Below are positions 6,911-15,403 of a stretch of DNA of 17,139 nucleotides, one piece after another. Below the pieces are notes generated by a model, which saw only the letters and a program-made list of their open reading frames with translations, was not told where the DNA came from and made no database searches. The stretch spans positions 1 through 17,139 of the forward strand of contig CAIODK010000247.1 in the NCBI GenBank assembly GCA_903856995.1, given 5' to 3'. This DNA comes from an uncultured Burkholderiales bacterium (GTDB lineage: Bacteria > Pseudomonadota > Gammaproteobacteria > Burkholderiales > Burkholderiaceae_C). The position numbers and the translations under genes are program-made. Within the stretch, counting starts at the first letter, position 1, and every line of letters starts with the position of its first letter.

Positions 6911-7333
6911 ATGAAAGTTCTAGTGGCTGTCGATGGATCTAAATCCTCTTTGCATGCAGTGAAATATGCAGCTAAGTTGTCTGCAAACATGCGTAGCAAC
7001 GACGTGATCACGTTGATCGTTGTTCACGATGACCACGGCTTGCAACACGCCAAACGATGGGTCGGTAAGGCCGAAGTTGAAGACTATTTGCGTGAACTCA
7101 GTGACAAAGAGTTGAAGTCTTCTTTGGCTGTTCTCGTTAAGGCTGGTATCAAACACAACACCATCATTCAGACGGGGCATGTGGCTGAAACCATTGCCAA
7201 TGTGGCCGACAAAGGCTTTGATTTGGTGGTGATGGGGACCAAAGGTCGTTCAGGCATCACTGATTTACTCATCGGCTCGGTTGCACAGCGCGTGCTTGCG
7301 ACATGCCAAAAACCAGTGTTGCTGATCAAGTGA
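6911..7333 (+). CDS. Universal stress protein, UspA family (ATP-binding type)
   Basis: The 140-residue single-domain protein has the UspA alpha/beta fold: an N-terminal strand MKVLVAVDGSKSS, TGHVAETIANVA in the middle, and the C-terminal nucleotide-binding motif G-x2-G-x9-G-S (MGTKGRSGITDLLIGSVA), ending in the usual PVLLIK strand. The intact motif suggests ATP binding, as in MJ0577-like Usps. A purine-rich stretch AAAGGGG just before ATG 6911 serves as ribosome binding site. It lies 11 nt after the hemerythrin gene and is most likely co-transcribed from the FNR-type promoter. Usps under FNR/ANR control aid anaerobic survival in other proteobacteria; that role here is inferred. Confidence 0.94.
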   Translation: MKVLVAVDGSKSSLHAVKYAAKLSANMRSNDVITLIVVHDDHGLQHAKRWVGKAEVEDYLRELSDKELKSSLAVLVKAGIKHNTIIQTGHVAETIANVADKGFDLVVMGTKGRSGITDLLIGSVAQRVLATCQKPVLLIK

Positions 7334-7356
7334 TCTGAGTCAAACCATCTGCCCCT

Positions 7357-8322
7357 ATGCATCTTCCTGTCGTTAAAAAAATCATTGCCTGTTTAGTTCT
7401 GAGTTGTTCTTGTTGCTTGGCATGGGCGCAGAGTACCTATTACTTATGGCCAACGATTTTGTTTGTCAAGGGGCAAGACCTCTGCAAGTTCGAAGAGGCT
7501 TATGGCAGCACACGCATGGAGCAAGTCAATGAGTTCACGGGGCAACTCAAAGACTTGATGCGTTTTGGGGCTTCGACACCCGAGGGCATGGATGCTTTGC
7601 TCAGCCTAGACTCGCTTGTTGATCAGAGCCGCGCCGAGGCTACAGCGGGCGTTCGCATGGACATCACGTTAGAAGCCAGCCTGAAGGCCTACCTGGACCG
7701 CATGTATTTGGGCTTCAACCAAAAAGATATCAAGCTGCAGTTTTTCAGCCCTGGGCCATTGAGCGAGCTGATTAAAAATTTGCGTGAACACCAACGTCAA
7801 GATCAGGTGGATGGGATGCATTTGGCGATGCTCAGTGGCATCGCATGGGGTACCTATTCATATGGTCCAGGCTGCCGCGGTGACTTGCTGGTGACCATCC
7901 ACATTGAGTTGAGCAATGGCACCACCGTGAGTTTTCAAGCGCAGGGAAAGCCTGAGACTGTGATGTCCGCCATTGCCGCTGACATCGTGCGGCATTTCCA
8001 GCGGACCTCATTCCCGACGGTGGTAATGATGGGCGACAAAAGTTTGATTTTGGTGGGGGCCGCCGGTAAACCGATCAACACAGCACCCAACCCAGTGATT
8101 GCTGAGAAGTCATGTGCACTGATCAAAGCCAGATTGCCAACGGCAGATGAATACGAATTCTTGTCGATCCTCGGGGATTGGAATAATGGTGTTTCACTTG
8201 ACCACAAGATTTGGGCGCTGTCCTCCAATCGTGTGTTAAACCCAGATACACGTAACCCATCACCCGTGCGGACACATCCTGAGGTGAACTTCGGTGAGGT
8301 CACTTTTTATTGCGTCCGCTGA
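7357..8322 (+). CDS. Secreted protein of unknown function with an FGE/Lcl-like C-terminal segment
   Basis: I do not recognise this 321-residue protein as a whole. A clear signal peptide (residues 1-24, cut after AWA) predicts export to the periplasm. The mature part has four cysteines (43, 173, 253, 319), enough for two disulfides. The C-terminal 70 residues run from Cys253 (SCALIKARLPTADEYEFL) through GDWNNGVS and KIWALSSNR to FYCVR. That pattern recalls the C-lectin-like fold of formylglycine-generating-enzyme-related and Lcl/DUF1566 domains, where C...RLPT..E and a final CVR are common; catalytic function is not implied. No Shine-Dalgarno is visible before ATG 7357. It starts 23 nt after uspA, so it may be the third gene of that unit. 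It converges on the next gene with a 16-bp gap. Confidence 0.7.
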   Translation: MHLPVVKKIIACLVLSCSCCLAWAQSTYYLWPTILFVKGQDLCKFEEAYGSTRMEQVNEFTGQLKDLMRFGASTPEGMDALLSLDSLVDQSRAEATAGVRMDITLEASLKAYLDRMYLGFNQKDIKLQFFSPGPLSELIKNLREHQRQDQVDGMHLAMLSGIAWGTYSYGPGCRGDLLVTIHIELSNGTTVSFQAQGKPETVMSAIAADIVRHFQRTSFPTVVMMGDKSLILVGAAGKPINTAPNPVIAEKSCALIKARLPTADEYEFLSILGDWNNGVSLDHKIWALSSNRVLNPDTRNPSPVRTHPEVNFGEVTFYCVR

Positions 8323-8338
8323 CCGCGTTCAACTTCAG

Positions 8339-9178
8339 TTATTGACGCAGCCCGAGGTGGACCAACCCATACATGGGGCCACCTAAAAAGGGTGCAAACA
8401 TCAGTTCAGCCATGCAGCAGGTAAAGCCATAGGCTTCAGACACGCTGCGTTGTGAGACAACTTTAAATCTTGGGCTAGCGCTTGCAATTTTTTCAGCGTT
8501 GTTGTCGCCCCAAGTGAACTGCGCCCCCGTTTGTCCTACGCTTGTGTGAAATGCCGCCTGTCCAACGCCAAGGGGTGACATGACGTCGAAAATTATTTCA
8601 GAGTCAGGTGGGGCGGACTCGCCAACCTCTTCAAGCACCCTGTGCACCTGCTGTGGCGTGAGATACATCAACACGCCTTCACAGATTAGGAAGACAGGGC
8701 GTGCCCGTTTGCCTGTGGGGAGTCCTAGGCGCTTCCACCATCCGGCCTCTGTGATGTCGATGGTTTTGTCTTGGCGATGCTGGTGCAGCATTTGTAAGCA
8801 GAGTTGTCGCAACGACATCACTTCGGCTAAGTCGGCATCGACCCAGTGGTTGGTTCCGTTGTCAAACCATTGGAAATAGTTGGATAAACCGGAACCCAAA
8901 TTAACGCCGTAGCTATGGGGGTGTTGGACAAAGAAGTCGCTACCTGTTTCTTTGATGACATGTGTGCGCCACAACACATTGAGCACCGTGGCCCAATCCC
9001 CCAAATATCGATGGACATTGGTTTCAAGTGCATCCAACGCGGCGGTGGCGTACTGGTCGTGCGGGTCTAGGTGCGGGAATTGCAGCGCCCCTAGCGAGCG
9101 AGCCGCCAATGGAATCAGCAAAGTGCTGGGCACGCAGCCGAGAGAATTGATGGAGGCTGCCATTGGGGTGCTTTTCAT
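8339..9178 (-). CDS. Class I SAM-dependent methyltransferase, leucine carboxyl methyltransferase/COG3315 type
   Basis: The 279-residue protein resembles the LCM/PPM-type O-methyltransferases (COG3315). The SAM-binding loop is VNLGSGLSNY (92-101), followed by the acidic strand end HWVDADLAEVMSLR (111-124). CEGVLMYLTPQQV (166-178) is the typical motif of this family, where the EGVLMYL segment precedes helix E. ATG 9178 is chosen over the in-frame ATG at 9217 because GGAG lies 7 nt ahead of it on the - strand. The substrate is unknown; family members methylate carboxyl or hydroxyl groups of proteins or secondary metabolites. It stands alone, divergent from the metal-efflux operon, with a perfect FNR-type palindrome in the shared upstream region. 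Confidence 0.8.
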   Translation of the reverse strand: MKSTPMAASINSLGCVPSTLLIPLAARSLGALQFPHLDPHDQYATAALDALETNVHRYLGDWATVLNVLWRTHVIKETGSDFFVQHPHSYGVNLGSGLSNYFQWFDNGTNHWVDADLAEVMSLRQLCLQMLHQHRQDKTIDITEAGWWKRLGLPTGKRARPVFLICEGVLMYLTPQQVHRVLEEVGESAPPDSEIIFDVMSPLGVGQAAFHTSVGQTGAQFTWGDNNAEKIASASPRFKVVSQRSVSEAYGFTCCMAELMFAPFLGGPMYGLVHLGLRQ

Positions 9179-9204
9179 GCGGAGTCTCCGTGTATGGGTC
9201 CTTG

Positions 9205-9210
9205 GTTTTA
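9205..9210 (-). promoter_or_regulatory. Putative -10 element of the methyltransferase gene
   Basis: Read on the - strand, 9210 to 9205 is TAAAAC, matching four of six -10 positions. A start near 9198 would put the FNR-type box centre (9239.5) at -41.5 and leave a 20-nt leader holding the GGAG ribosome binding site. The call depends on that spacing more than on the hexamer itself. Confidence 0.4.
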
Positions 9211-9232
9211 GAGTCATACATGTTTTATATCA

Positions 9233-9246
9233 TTGATAAGTATCAA
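9233..9246. promoter_or_regulatory. Perfect FNR/ANR consensus box in the divergent intergenic region
   Basis: TTGATAAGTATCAA is an exact match to TTGAT-N4-ATCAA, inside a longer 16-bp perfect inverted repeat (ATTGATA-AG-TATCAAT, 9232-9247). It lies between the divergent methyltransferase (start 9178) and the RND efflux operon (first gene at 9326). The distance to a possible -10 on the - strand fits class II activation of the methyltransferase. No good -10 is seen at that distance on the + strand. Confidence 0.7.
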
Positions 9247-9325
9247 TCGACCCTGAAATAAGCAAATGCAGCCTGTGCGCTCGCAGGCATTGAATAACGC
9301 ACGTCTGTCACGTTTATGAATTAAT

Positions 9326-9760
9326 ATGTCAAGTGTGATTAAGTCCTACCCCATTTTCAAATCCGTGTGCCTCTACATCGCCATCACGCTCATTGCGTTG
9401 TTGTTGTTGGGCCCGTTTTTGCATGCGCACTACGGGAAGTCGACCGTCACTGGATTGCACCTAGCTGGCGTGAACGCAGTTGCCATGAGCCAGGAGGAGC
9501 CTGTCTTCGTGAGCTTTAGCCAAGATCAAGAGCATGAGTCTGCGGCGGTCGGGATTGGGACGTCATACGCCCGGCAGGCTTCGCTTGACGTTGGGGATCC
9601 GCCCCAAGCGTTCTTGATCATGGCGGTCTTCGTGCTTGCAGCGCTGTCTATCCGTGTCATGCCAAGCGTATGGCGACAACTTAAGCCCCGCATTTCTACG
9701 CCAGCTTTTGCGCCTGGTTTTCCTGCGCTTGCGCACGCACCTCCCTCATTCCACCTCTGA
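9326..9760 (+). CDS. Small two-helix membrane protein leading the RND efflux operon
   Basis: The 144-residue protein has an N-terminal membrane helix (about 13-30), a roughly 60-residue loop starting with LGPFLHAHYGKS, and a second helix (about 95-112), followed by a basic, Pro-rich tail. The histidine-containing HAHYG and GLHLAG stretches at the membrane edge could bind metal, but this is only suggestive. I do not recognise a named family. It lies 62 nt upstream of the adaptor gene on the same strand, so it is likely part of the same transcript and may be an accessory of metal efflux, as small proteins often are in czc/cus-type operons. The Shine-Dalgarno is weak. Confidence 0.65.
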   Translation: MSSVIKSYPIFKSVCLYIAITLIALLLLGPFLHAHYGKSTVTGLHLAGVNAVAMSQEEPVFVSFSQDQEHESAAVGIGTSYARQASLDVGDPPQAFLIMAVFVLAALSIRVMPSVWRQLKPRISTPAFAPGFPALAHAPPSFHL

Positions 9761-9822
9761 TATTTCTTGCGTCAGCGCGGATGCGTGCGACGTTGATCAG
9801 TGAGTGATTTGCGGAGTTTGTG

Positions 9823-10935
9823 ATGTCTACTTTCTCGAAGTTTTTGGTAAATGGCGCGTTGATATTTGCGCTATCTGGTTTCGTGTCCTGTGTGTACGCG
9901 CAAGCGACGGTTGCCGTGCCCCCTGTTTTGTTGACGCTCAATGCCAAGCAGCAGGCCAGCCTTGGTGTGCGGGTGGCGATAGCCGAGCCCTCGACCAACG
10001 GACAGTTGTTGGCCAGCGCCTCGGTGGTGACACCGCCTGGCAAAGAGTTCACAGTGTCTGCGCCTTATGCAGGTCAGGTCTCACGTTTGCTCGTGGGCGT
10101 GGGGGATTCGGTCAAAGCCGGTGCTGCCTTGGCGCAGTTCACCAGTCCGATGTTGGGCGATGCGCGTCGCTTGTTGAACGAGGCCTCCCTCGATTACAAA
10201 AATGCGACGGCTGCTGCGCGGCGCGACCAAGCGATGTTCGATGAAGGCATCATTCCTGCTGTGCGTTTGCAGCTCAGCCTTTCTAAACAGGAAGCTGCAC
10301 AGGCCCAATGGCATGCGCGTGAGGCCGAGTTGTCAGCGGCTGGCATGCGCTTTGATGCCACCACGGGTTACGCCACGGGCACATTGAAAGCCCCTTTGTC
10401 TGGCACCGTGTTAGATGCTTTTGCCGCCGTTGGGCAGCGTGTTGAGGCTGGGGCGATGTTGTTCAAGTTGGCTGATGCCACGCAGTTGCAACTCGACTTA
10501 CAGCTCTCGTCTGACAAAGCGGCGCAGCTGCAAGTAGGCGATGAGGTGAGCATCGCCTCGCGCAATGCCAAAGCCCACATCATCGGGGTCAGCCGTGCAG
10601 TAGATGCCACCCAGTCGGCACGCGCTCGCGCCTCGGTGACCAGTCGCGGCAGTTTGCAAGCTGGCGAGTTCGTGTCCGTCACGGTGCATACCAAGGCGAA
10701 GCCTGGAACGACAAAACCCGACACCCAATGGCTGGTGCCGACACGTGCGGTCACGCAGTGGCGTGGCAAGCCTTGGGTGTTTGTGGCGAATGACGCAGGC
10801 TTTGAAGCACGATCGGTCAACGTGGTGTCATCCGCCGACGATGTGTCGTTGATTGACGTCGCCTTGCCCACACGCAGCAAAGTGGCCATCACAGGTATCG
10901 CGTCGTTGCGTGCCTTGTTACAAAAGGACGAGTGA
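9823..10935 (+). CDS. RND efflux periplasmic adaptor subunit (membrane fusion protein, CzcB/CusB-like)
   Basis: The 370-residue periplasmic adaptor joins the inner-membrane RND pump to the outer-membrane channel. A signal peptide (1-26, cut after VYA) is followed by a split lipoyl/barrel-sandwich domain: the first half near VSAPYAGQVSRLLVGVGDSVKAGAALAQF and the second near GTLKAPLSGTVLDAFAAVGQRVEAGAML. The two halves flank an alpha-hairpin (about 110-165). A beta-barrel and a membrane-proximal domain (VPTRAVTQWRGKPWVFV onward) complete it. No Met-rich metal site like that of CusB is visible. ATG 9823 is preferred over the adjacent GTG 9820 because GGAG at 9813-9816 is then well spaced. The stop overlaps the pump gene start. 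Confidence 0.9.
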   Translation: MSTFSKFLVNGALIFALSGFVSCVYAQATVAVPPVLLTLNAKQQASLGVRVAIAEPSTNGQLLASASVVTPPGKEFTVSAPYAGQVSRLLVGVGDSVKAGAALAQFTSPMLGDARRLLNEASLDYKNATAAARRDQAMFDEGIIPAVRLQLSLSKQEAAQAQWHAREAELSAAGMRFDATTGYATGTLKAPLSGTVLDAFAAVGQRVEAGAMLFKLADATQLQLDLQLSSDKAAQLQVGDEVSIASRNAKAHIIGVSRAVDATQSARARASVTSRGSLQAGEFVSVTVHTKAKPGTTKPDTQWLVPTRAVTQWRGKPWVFVANDAGFEARSVNVVSSADDVSLIDVALPTRSKVAITGIASLRALLQKDE

Positions 10936-13900
10936 TGTTTGAGCACCTCATTCGCCTAAGCCTGCGTTTTCGCAGTCTCACACTGGCGTGTGCCTGTCTG
11001 CTGTTTGTGGCTGGTATGCATGCGTGGCTCAATTTGCCGATTGATGCCTTCCCCGATATCTCGCCCACACAGGCCAAGGTCATCCTCAAGATTCCTGGCA
11101 TGACGCCCGAAGAGGTCGAGCAGCGGGTGGTCAAGCCCATCGAACAAGAGCTGCTGAGCATCCCCAACAAACGCATCGTGCGCTCGATCTCGAAGTATGG
11201 CATTGCAGATATCACCATTGACTTCAACGACGGTGTTGATTTGTATTGGGCGCGCCAACAAGTCTCGGAACGCTTGGGTTCGGTGATGCGCGATTTGCCC
11301 GCCAGCGTCAGCGGTGGTTTGGCGCCCATCACCACACCTTTGAGTGAGGTGTACATGTTCACGCTGGAAGGCGAGGGGTTCAGCTTGGCTGAGAAGCGCC
11401 GTGTGCTCGATTGGGTCATCCGACCAGAGCTTCGCACCATTGCGGGGGTGGCTGAAGTCAACTCACTGGGTGGCGAGGTTCAAACTTTTGAGGTGATTCC
11501 CAATACCGCCAAGATGGCCGCTATGGGTGTGAGCATGGCCGATTTGCGACAAGCGCTGCTGATCAACAACAGCAATGACGGCGCAGGGCGGTTGACCGCC
11601 GGCGAGGAGGCATTGGTTGTGCGCGTGGAAGGTGCGGTCAAAACCTTAGAGGACTTGCGCGCCGTACGCTTGAGCACCCCGCGAAACTCCAAAGTACAAC
11701 TGGATGATGTGGCCACCGTCACGCACGGCGCACTCACACGCTACGGCGCTGTTACGCAAGATGGTCAGGGCGAAGCCGTGGAAGGTTTGGTGCTCGGCAT
11801 GCGAGGTGTGAACGCCCGCCAATTGGTCGAAGCGGTAGATGCCAGACTCACCGACATGGCCCCGCGTTTGCCCAAAGGCATGACGGTCAAAACCTTTTAC
11901 AACCGAGGTGAGTTGGTCACACGTGCTGCGGATACCGTGATTCATGCCTTGATTGAAGCAGCGGTGTTGGTGTGCCTCACGTTGTATGTGTTCTTAGGCG
12001 GGGTGCGCGCAGCACTCGTGGTGGCGGTGGCGCTGCCTTTGTCGCTGCTGAGTACCTTCATTTTGATGCGTGCATTGGGGCTAACGGCCAACTTGATGAG
12101 CTTGGGTGGCTTGGCGATTGCCTTGGGTATGTTGGTGGATGCTGCAGTGGTGGTGGTGGAGAACGTCGAGACCGCTTTTGCCTCGCATCCCCACGGCCAT
12201 GCGCTGTCAAAAACGGAGGTCTTATTGAGCGCAGTCCGTCAGGTGGTCAAGCCTGTGGCGTCAGGGGTGCTGATTATTTGCGTGGTGTTTTTGCCCTTGT
12301 TGAGTTTGGAAGGTTTGGAAGGCAAGTTGTTTGCGCCTGTGGCTGTCACCATCATCATGGCGCTGGCATCCTCGCTGTTCTTGGCTTTCAGCGTGATCCC
12401 GGCTTTGGCTTCGATGGTGTTGAAAGAAGAGGGCGCACACGAGCCGTGGGTCATGCAAAAAATTCACGCCGCCTATGTGCGTTTGCGTGAACGTGTGTGG
12501 GCCAAGCCGCAGTGGTTGTATGGTGTATCGGTCGCGTCGTTGGTGGTGGCTGCCGTTCTTTACAGCTTCATTGGCAAGACCTTCATGCCCACTTTGGATG
12601 AAGGTGACATCTTGGTGCAACTGCAAAAACTGCCATCGATTTCTCTGGAAGCTTCATTGGAGATAGACACCCGCGTGCAGCAAGCTATTTTGGAAAATGT
12701 TCCCGAGGTGAAATCTATCGTGGCGCGTGCGGGGTCGGATGAGTTGGGTTTGGATCCGATGGGATTGAATGAGACGGACACGTTCTTGGTGCTCAAACCC
12801 AAAAGCGAGTGGCGCGGTAACAAGGACGACATCATCGTTGCGTTAAGAGTCGTGCTCGAAGGTTTTCCGGGTTTGGTCTATGGCTTCACGCAACCGATTG
12901 AAATGCGTGTGTCGGAAATGCTCACCGGCACGCGTGGGGATGTCGCGATCAAGATTTTTGGGAGCGATCTAGGCCGCCTCAACGAGGCCGCCCATCAAAT
13001 CGCAGATGCCGTGCGTGCTGTGCCTGGCGCGGCTGAGGTGATTGCCCCCAAGGCCGAAGGTTTGCAGTATTTGTCAGTTCGTTTGAATCGCACCACGATG
13101 GGCCAAGCTGGGTTCAGTGTGGAGGCCTTGCAGCAAGCCTTTAAAAATCAAGTCGAAGGTGAGTCGCTGGGATATGTGTTGCAAGACGGGGTGCGCACGC
13201 CGCTCACCCTCAAAGGCAATGAGGCCACGCGTCAGAGTCCCGAAACATTCAAAAATATACAGCTCGCAGCGCCAGATGGACGCGCTTGGGCCGCCCATGC
13301 ATTGGCGGACATCCGCTTGGTTGACGGCCCCATCCGTGTCGACCATGAGCAAAGTGTGCGCTTCACCAGTATTCAAGTGTCGGTCAATGGCCGCGATTTG
13401 ACAGGCTTTGTGGGCGATGCACAAAAAGCTGTTGCGGCCTTGAAGTTGCCAAGCGAGTTGCGCATTGTGTGGGGTGGGCAGTTTGAAAACCAGCAACGTG
13501 CAGCGGCACGTCTGGGCTTGGTCATTCCTGCCGCCTTGGTGCTGATCTTCACCATCTTGGTGTTCACCTTTGGTTCCGCTATTCAGGCAGGCATCATTTT
13601 CTTAAACATCCCGTTTGCGCTGGTGGGCGGGGTTCTGGCCTTGGCTATTTCAGGCGAGTATTTGTCTGTGCCTGCATCGGTGGGCTTCATCGCGTTGCTG
13701 GGCATTGCGGTACTCAATGGTGTGGTGATGGTGACCCACTTCAACGAGCGTTTGCTCGGAGGTGAGGCGATGGATGTGGTGGTGCGCTTGGGCACAGAGC
13801 GGCGTTTGCGGCCGGTGCTGATGACAGCCGTGATCACCGCGTTGGGCATGATCCCGTTGCTATTTGCCACAGGACCAGGTTCTGAAATCCAACGACCTTT

Positions 13901-14042
13901 GGCGATTGTGGTGACAGGTGGTTTACTGAGCTCCACCTTGCTCACGTTGTTGTTGTTGCCTAAATTATTTGAACGTTTTGGGGGGATGGAGCGCGTGTCG
14001 TGGACGGCGCTGATTCGCATCTTGCCTTGGAGGAAATCATGA
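10935..14042 (+). CDS. Heavy-metal efflux RND transporter permease (CzcA/CusA family)
   Basis: The 1035-residue protein is an inner-membrane RND pump that exports metal ions using proton influx. Signatures include LPIDAFPDISPTQAKVI near the N terminus, a large periplasmic porter domain, helix 4 LGGLAIALGMLVDAAVVVVEN, FMPTLDEGDILVQLQ (start of the second half) and a repeat-2 helix bundle. In helix 4, D402 and E409 correspond to CzcA D408 and E415, but the first CzcA aspartate is Ala396, as in CusA. The three CusA copper-binding methionines appear to be replaced: Gln562 fills the first, and Leu and Glu the others. The substrate is therefore unclear: neither a textbook CzcA nor a CusA. ATG 10935 overlaps the adaptor stop (TGATG) with AAGGA ahead of it. 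The 3' end overlaps the channel gene. Confidence 0.93.
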   Translation: MFEHLIRLSLRFRSLTLACACLLFVAGMHAWLNLPIDAFPDISPTQAKVILKIPGMTPEEVEQRVVKPIEQELLSIPNKRIVRSISKYGIADITIDFNDGVDLYWARQQVSERLGSVMRDLPASVSGGLAPITTPLSEVYMFTLEGEGFSLAEKRRVLDWVIRPELRTIAGVAEVNSLGGEVQTFEVIPNTAKMAAMGVSMADLRQALLINNSNDGAGRLTAGEEALVVRVEGAVKTLEDLRAVRLSTPRNSKVQLDDVATVTHGALTRYGAVTQDGQGEAVEGLVLGMRGVNARQLVEAVDARLTDMAPRLPKGMTVKTFYNRGELVTRAADTVIHALIEAAVLVCLTLYVFLGGVRAALVVAVALPLSLLSTFILMRALGLTANLMSLGGLAIALGMLVDAAVVVVENVETAFASHPHGHALSKTEVLLSAVRQVVKPVASGVLIICVVFLPLLSLEGLEGKLFAPVAVTIIMALASSLFLAFSVIPALASMVLKEEGAHEPWVMQKIHAAYVRLRERVWAKPQWLYGVSVASLVVAAVLYSFIGKTFMPTLDEGDILVQLQKLPSISLEASLEIDTRVQQAILENVPEVKSIVARAGSDELGLDPMGLNETDTFLVLKPKSEWRGNKDDIIVALRVVLEGFPGLVYGFTQPIEMRVSEMLTGTRGDVAIKIFGSDLGRLNEAAHQIADAVRAVPGAAEVIAPKAEGLQYLSVRLNRTTMGQAGFSVEALQQAFKNQVEGESLGYVLQDGVRTPLTLKGNEATRQSPETFKNIQLAAPDGRAWAAHALADIRLVDGPIRVDHEQSVRFTSIQVSVNGRDLTGFVGDAQKAVAALKLPSELRIVWGGQFENQQRAAARLGLVIPAALVLIFTILVFTFGSAIQAGIIFLNIPFALVGGVLALAISGEYLSVPASVGFIALLGIAVLNGVVMVTHFNERLLGGEAMDVVVRLGTERRLRPVLMTAVITALGMIPLLFATGPGSEIQRPLAIVVTGGLLSSTLLTLLLLPKLFERFGGMERVSWTALIRILPWRKS

Positions 14043-15322
14043 AAAATTTCATGCTTCGTTGTTTATGTGCCTTGGCGGTGTGGGCGTCGTTGGGGTGGGC
14101 GCAGGCGCAAACACAAACGACCTCTGTGTTGACGGCCTACTTACCTGCTGAAGTTGTGGTGAAAGAGGCTTTGCTCAGCAGCCCTTTGATGCAAGCTGCG
14201 CGCGCCAAGAAAGAAGCTTGGACAGCACGCGCTCAGGGGATTGATTCTGGTTCAGCTGAGTTCACCTTGCGCAGCACGTCGCAACGCCGTCGTGATGCTG
14301 TGGCTGGCACGCAATGGCATGAGTCGATGGTGAGCATTGAACGACCCGTTCGGTTTTGGGGTAAGCGAGGGTTAGATGCGAACTTAGCCACACAAACGCA
14401 AGCCTTTGCCGATATCGAATACGCAGATGCCATGCATGAGGGCGCGCGTGAGTTGATGCGTTTTTGGTTCGCATACGTGCGAAGTTTGGCCGATCAAAAA
14501 AATGCGGTCACCACTCTAGGCTTGGCTGACAAGATGCAACGACTCACGCAAATCCAGCTGCGACAGGGTGAGATTTCTCAGCTCGATGCCGAGTTGGCCA
14601 ATGCCGAGTTTGAACGCATCACTGCGGCGCGTGCGGTGGCTGATGCGCAGTTGGCCTCCAGCGCGTCTGCGCTCACACGTCGCTACCCCAGCATGGCGTT
14701 GCCGACGCAGATGCCTGTTGCGCTGCGATTGGGTGCATCGCCAAGCCTGCCGGCTTTGAGCGAACGGATGGATGCCATGCGCCAAGAGTTTTTAGAAAAA
14801 AACCATGAACTCAACATGATGCGTGTCAATGCACAACGCATGCGCTTGGCCGCAGACCGTGCATCGCGTGACCGCCTGCCTGATCCGACGGTGGGTGTGT
14901 TTAGCGGGCGTGAGCGTGCGGGGTCTGAAACTATTTCTGGGGTGATGTTCTCGATGCCGTTTCCCGGCTCATCACGTTGGCATCAGGCCAGCGCCGCCGT
15001 GGCCGAAGCGCAAGCAGCCAGCGACAAAGTACAACTGGCTGAGCAGCAATTGGGTGCTGTATTTGAGGGCATGTGGATTCAGTTTCAGCACAAGCGCGTG
15101 GCGGCTGAAAGCCTAAAGTCTGCAGCCCAACGGCAAGCATTGGCGGCTGAGAAATCGGTCAAAGCCTACACCTTGGGAGAGGGCAGTTTGTCCGACGTTT
15201 TGTTAATCGCCCGCATGGGCAGTGACAACCTCAATGCCGCTGAGCGTATGCAGATTGAAGTGGTGGAGTTGCTGGCCTTGATGCGTTTAGACCTGCATCA
15301 GATATGGGACTTTGATGAATGA
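14039..15322 (+). CDS. TolC-family outer-membrane channel of the metal efflux system (CzcC/CusC-like)
   Basis: The 427-residue protein is the outer-membrane channel of the tripartite pump. A signal peptide (1-22, cut near AQA) is followed by two long-helix OEP repeats rich in Ala, Gln and Leu heptads, for example LTQIQLRQGEISQLDAELANAEFERI in the first half and KSVKAYTLGEGSLSDVLLIARMG in the second. The last is the typical Y..GE.s..dvL motif of the family. GGAGG at 14029-14033 sits 5 nt before ATG 14039, which overlaps the pump stop (ATGA). The gene order adaptor-pump-channel differs from the cusCFBA and czcCBA orders, where the channel comes first. No terminator is seen after the stop. Confidence 0.88.
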   Translation: MKNFMLRCLCALAVWASLGWAQAQTQTTSVLTAYLPAEVVVKEALLSSPLMQAARAKKEAWTARAQGIDSGSAEFTLRSTSQRRRDAVAGTQWHESMVSIERPVRFWGKRGLDANLATQTQAFADIEYADAMHEGARELMRFWFAYVRSLADQKNAVTTLGLADKMQRLTQIQLRQGEISQLDAELANAEFERITAARAVADAQLASSASALTRRYPSMALPTQMPVALRLGASPSLPALSERMDAMRQEFLEKNHELNMMRVNAQRMRLAADRASRDRLPDPTVGVFSGRERAGSETISGVMFSMPFPGSSRWHQASAAVAEAQAASDKVQLAEQQLGAVFEGMWIQFQHKRVAAESLKSAAQRQALAAEKSVKAYTLGEGSLSDVLLIARMGSDNLNAAERMQIEVVELLALMRLDLHQIWDFDE

Positions 15323-15403
15323 TTTTGTGCTCACTGCTACTCATGCATTGGTCACGCAATAAGCCTGTCACGTCTATCAGGAGCTGGATAGGTACGTATT
15401 CAC

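Noticed and set aside
7324..7335. Perfect inverted repeat GATCA-AG-TGATC over the uspA stop
   Set aside because: Half-site spacing does not match the FNR consensus, no promoter is near, and no T tract follows; probably chance.
9179..9217. In-frame ATG at 9217 for the methyltransferase
   Set aside because: The predicted start of transcription (about 9198) and the GGAG site favour ATG 9178; the added residues are basic and low-complexity.
9271..9288. Hairpin-like GCCTG...CAGGC before the small membrane protein
   Set aside because: Only 5 bp of clean stem and no T tract; not a terminator, and no known operator matches.
10935..14042. Assignment as a copper/silver pump CusA
   Set aside because: The methionine triad that binds Cu(I)/Ag(I) in CusA appears to be missing.
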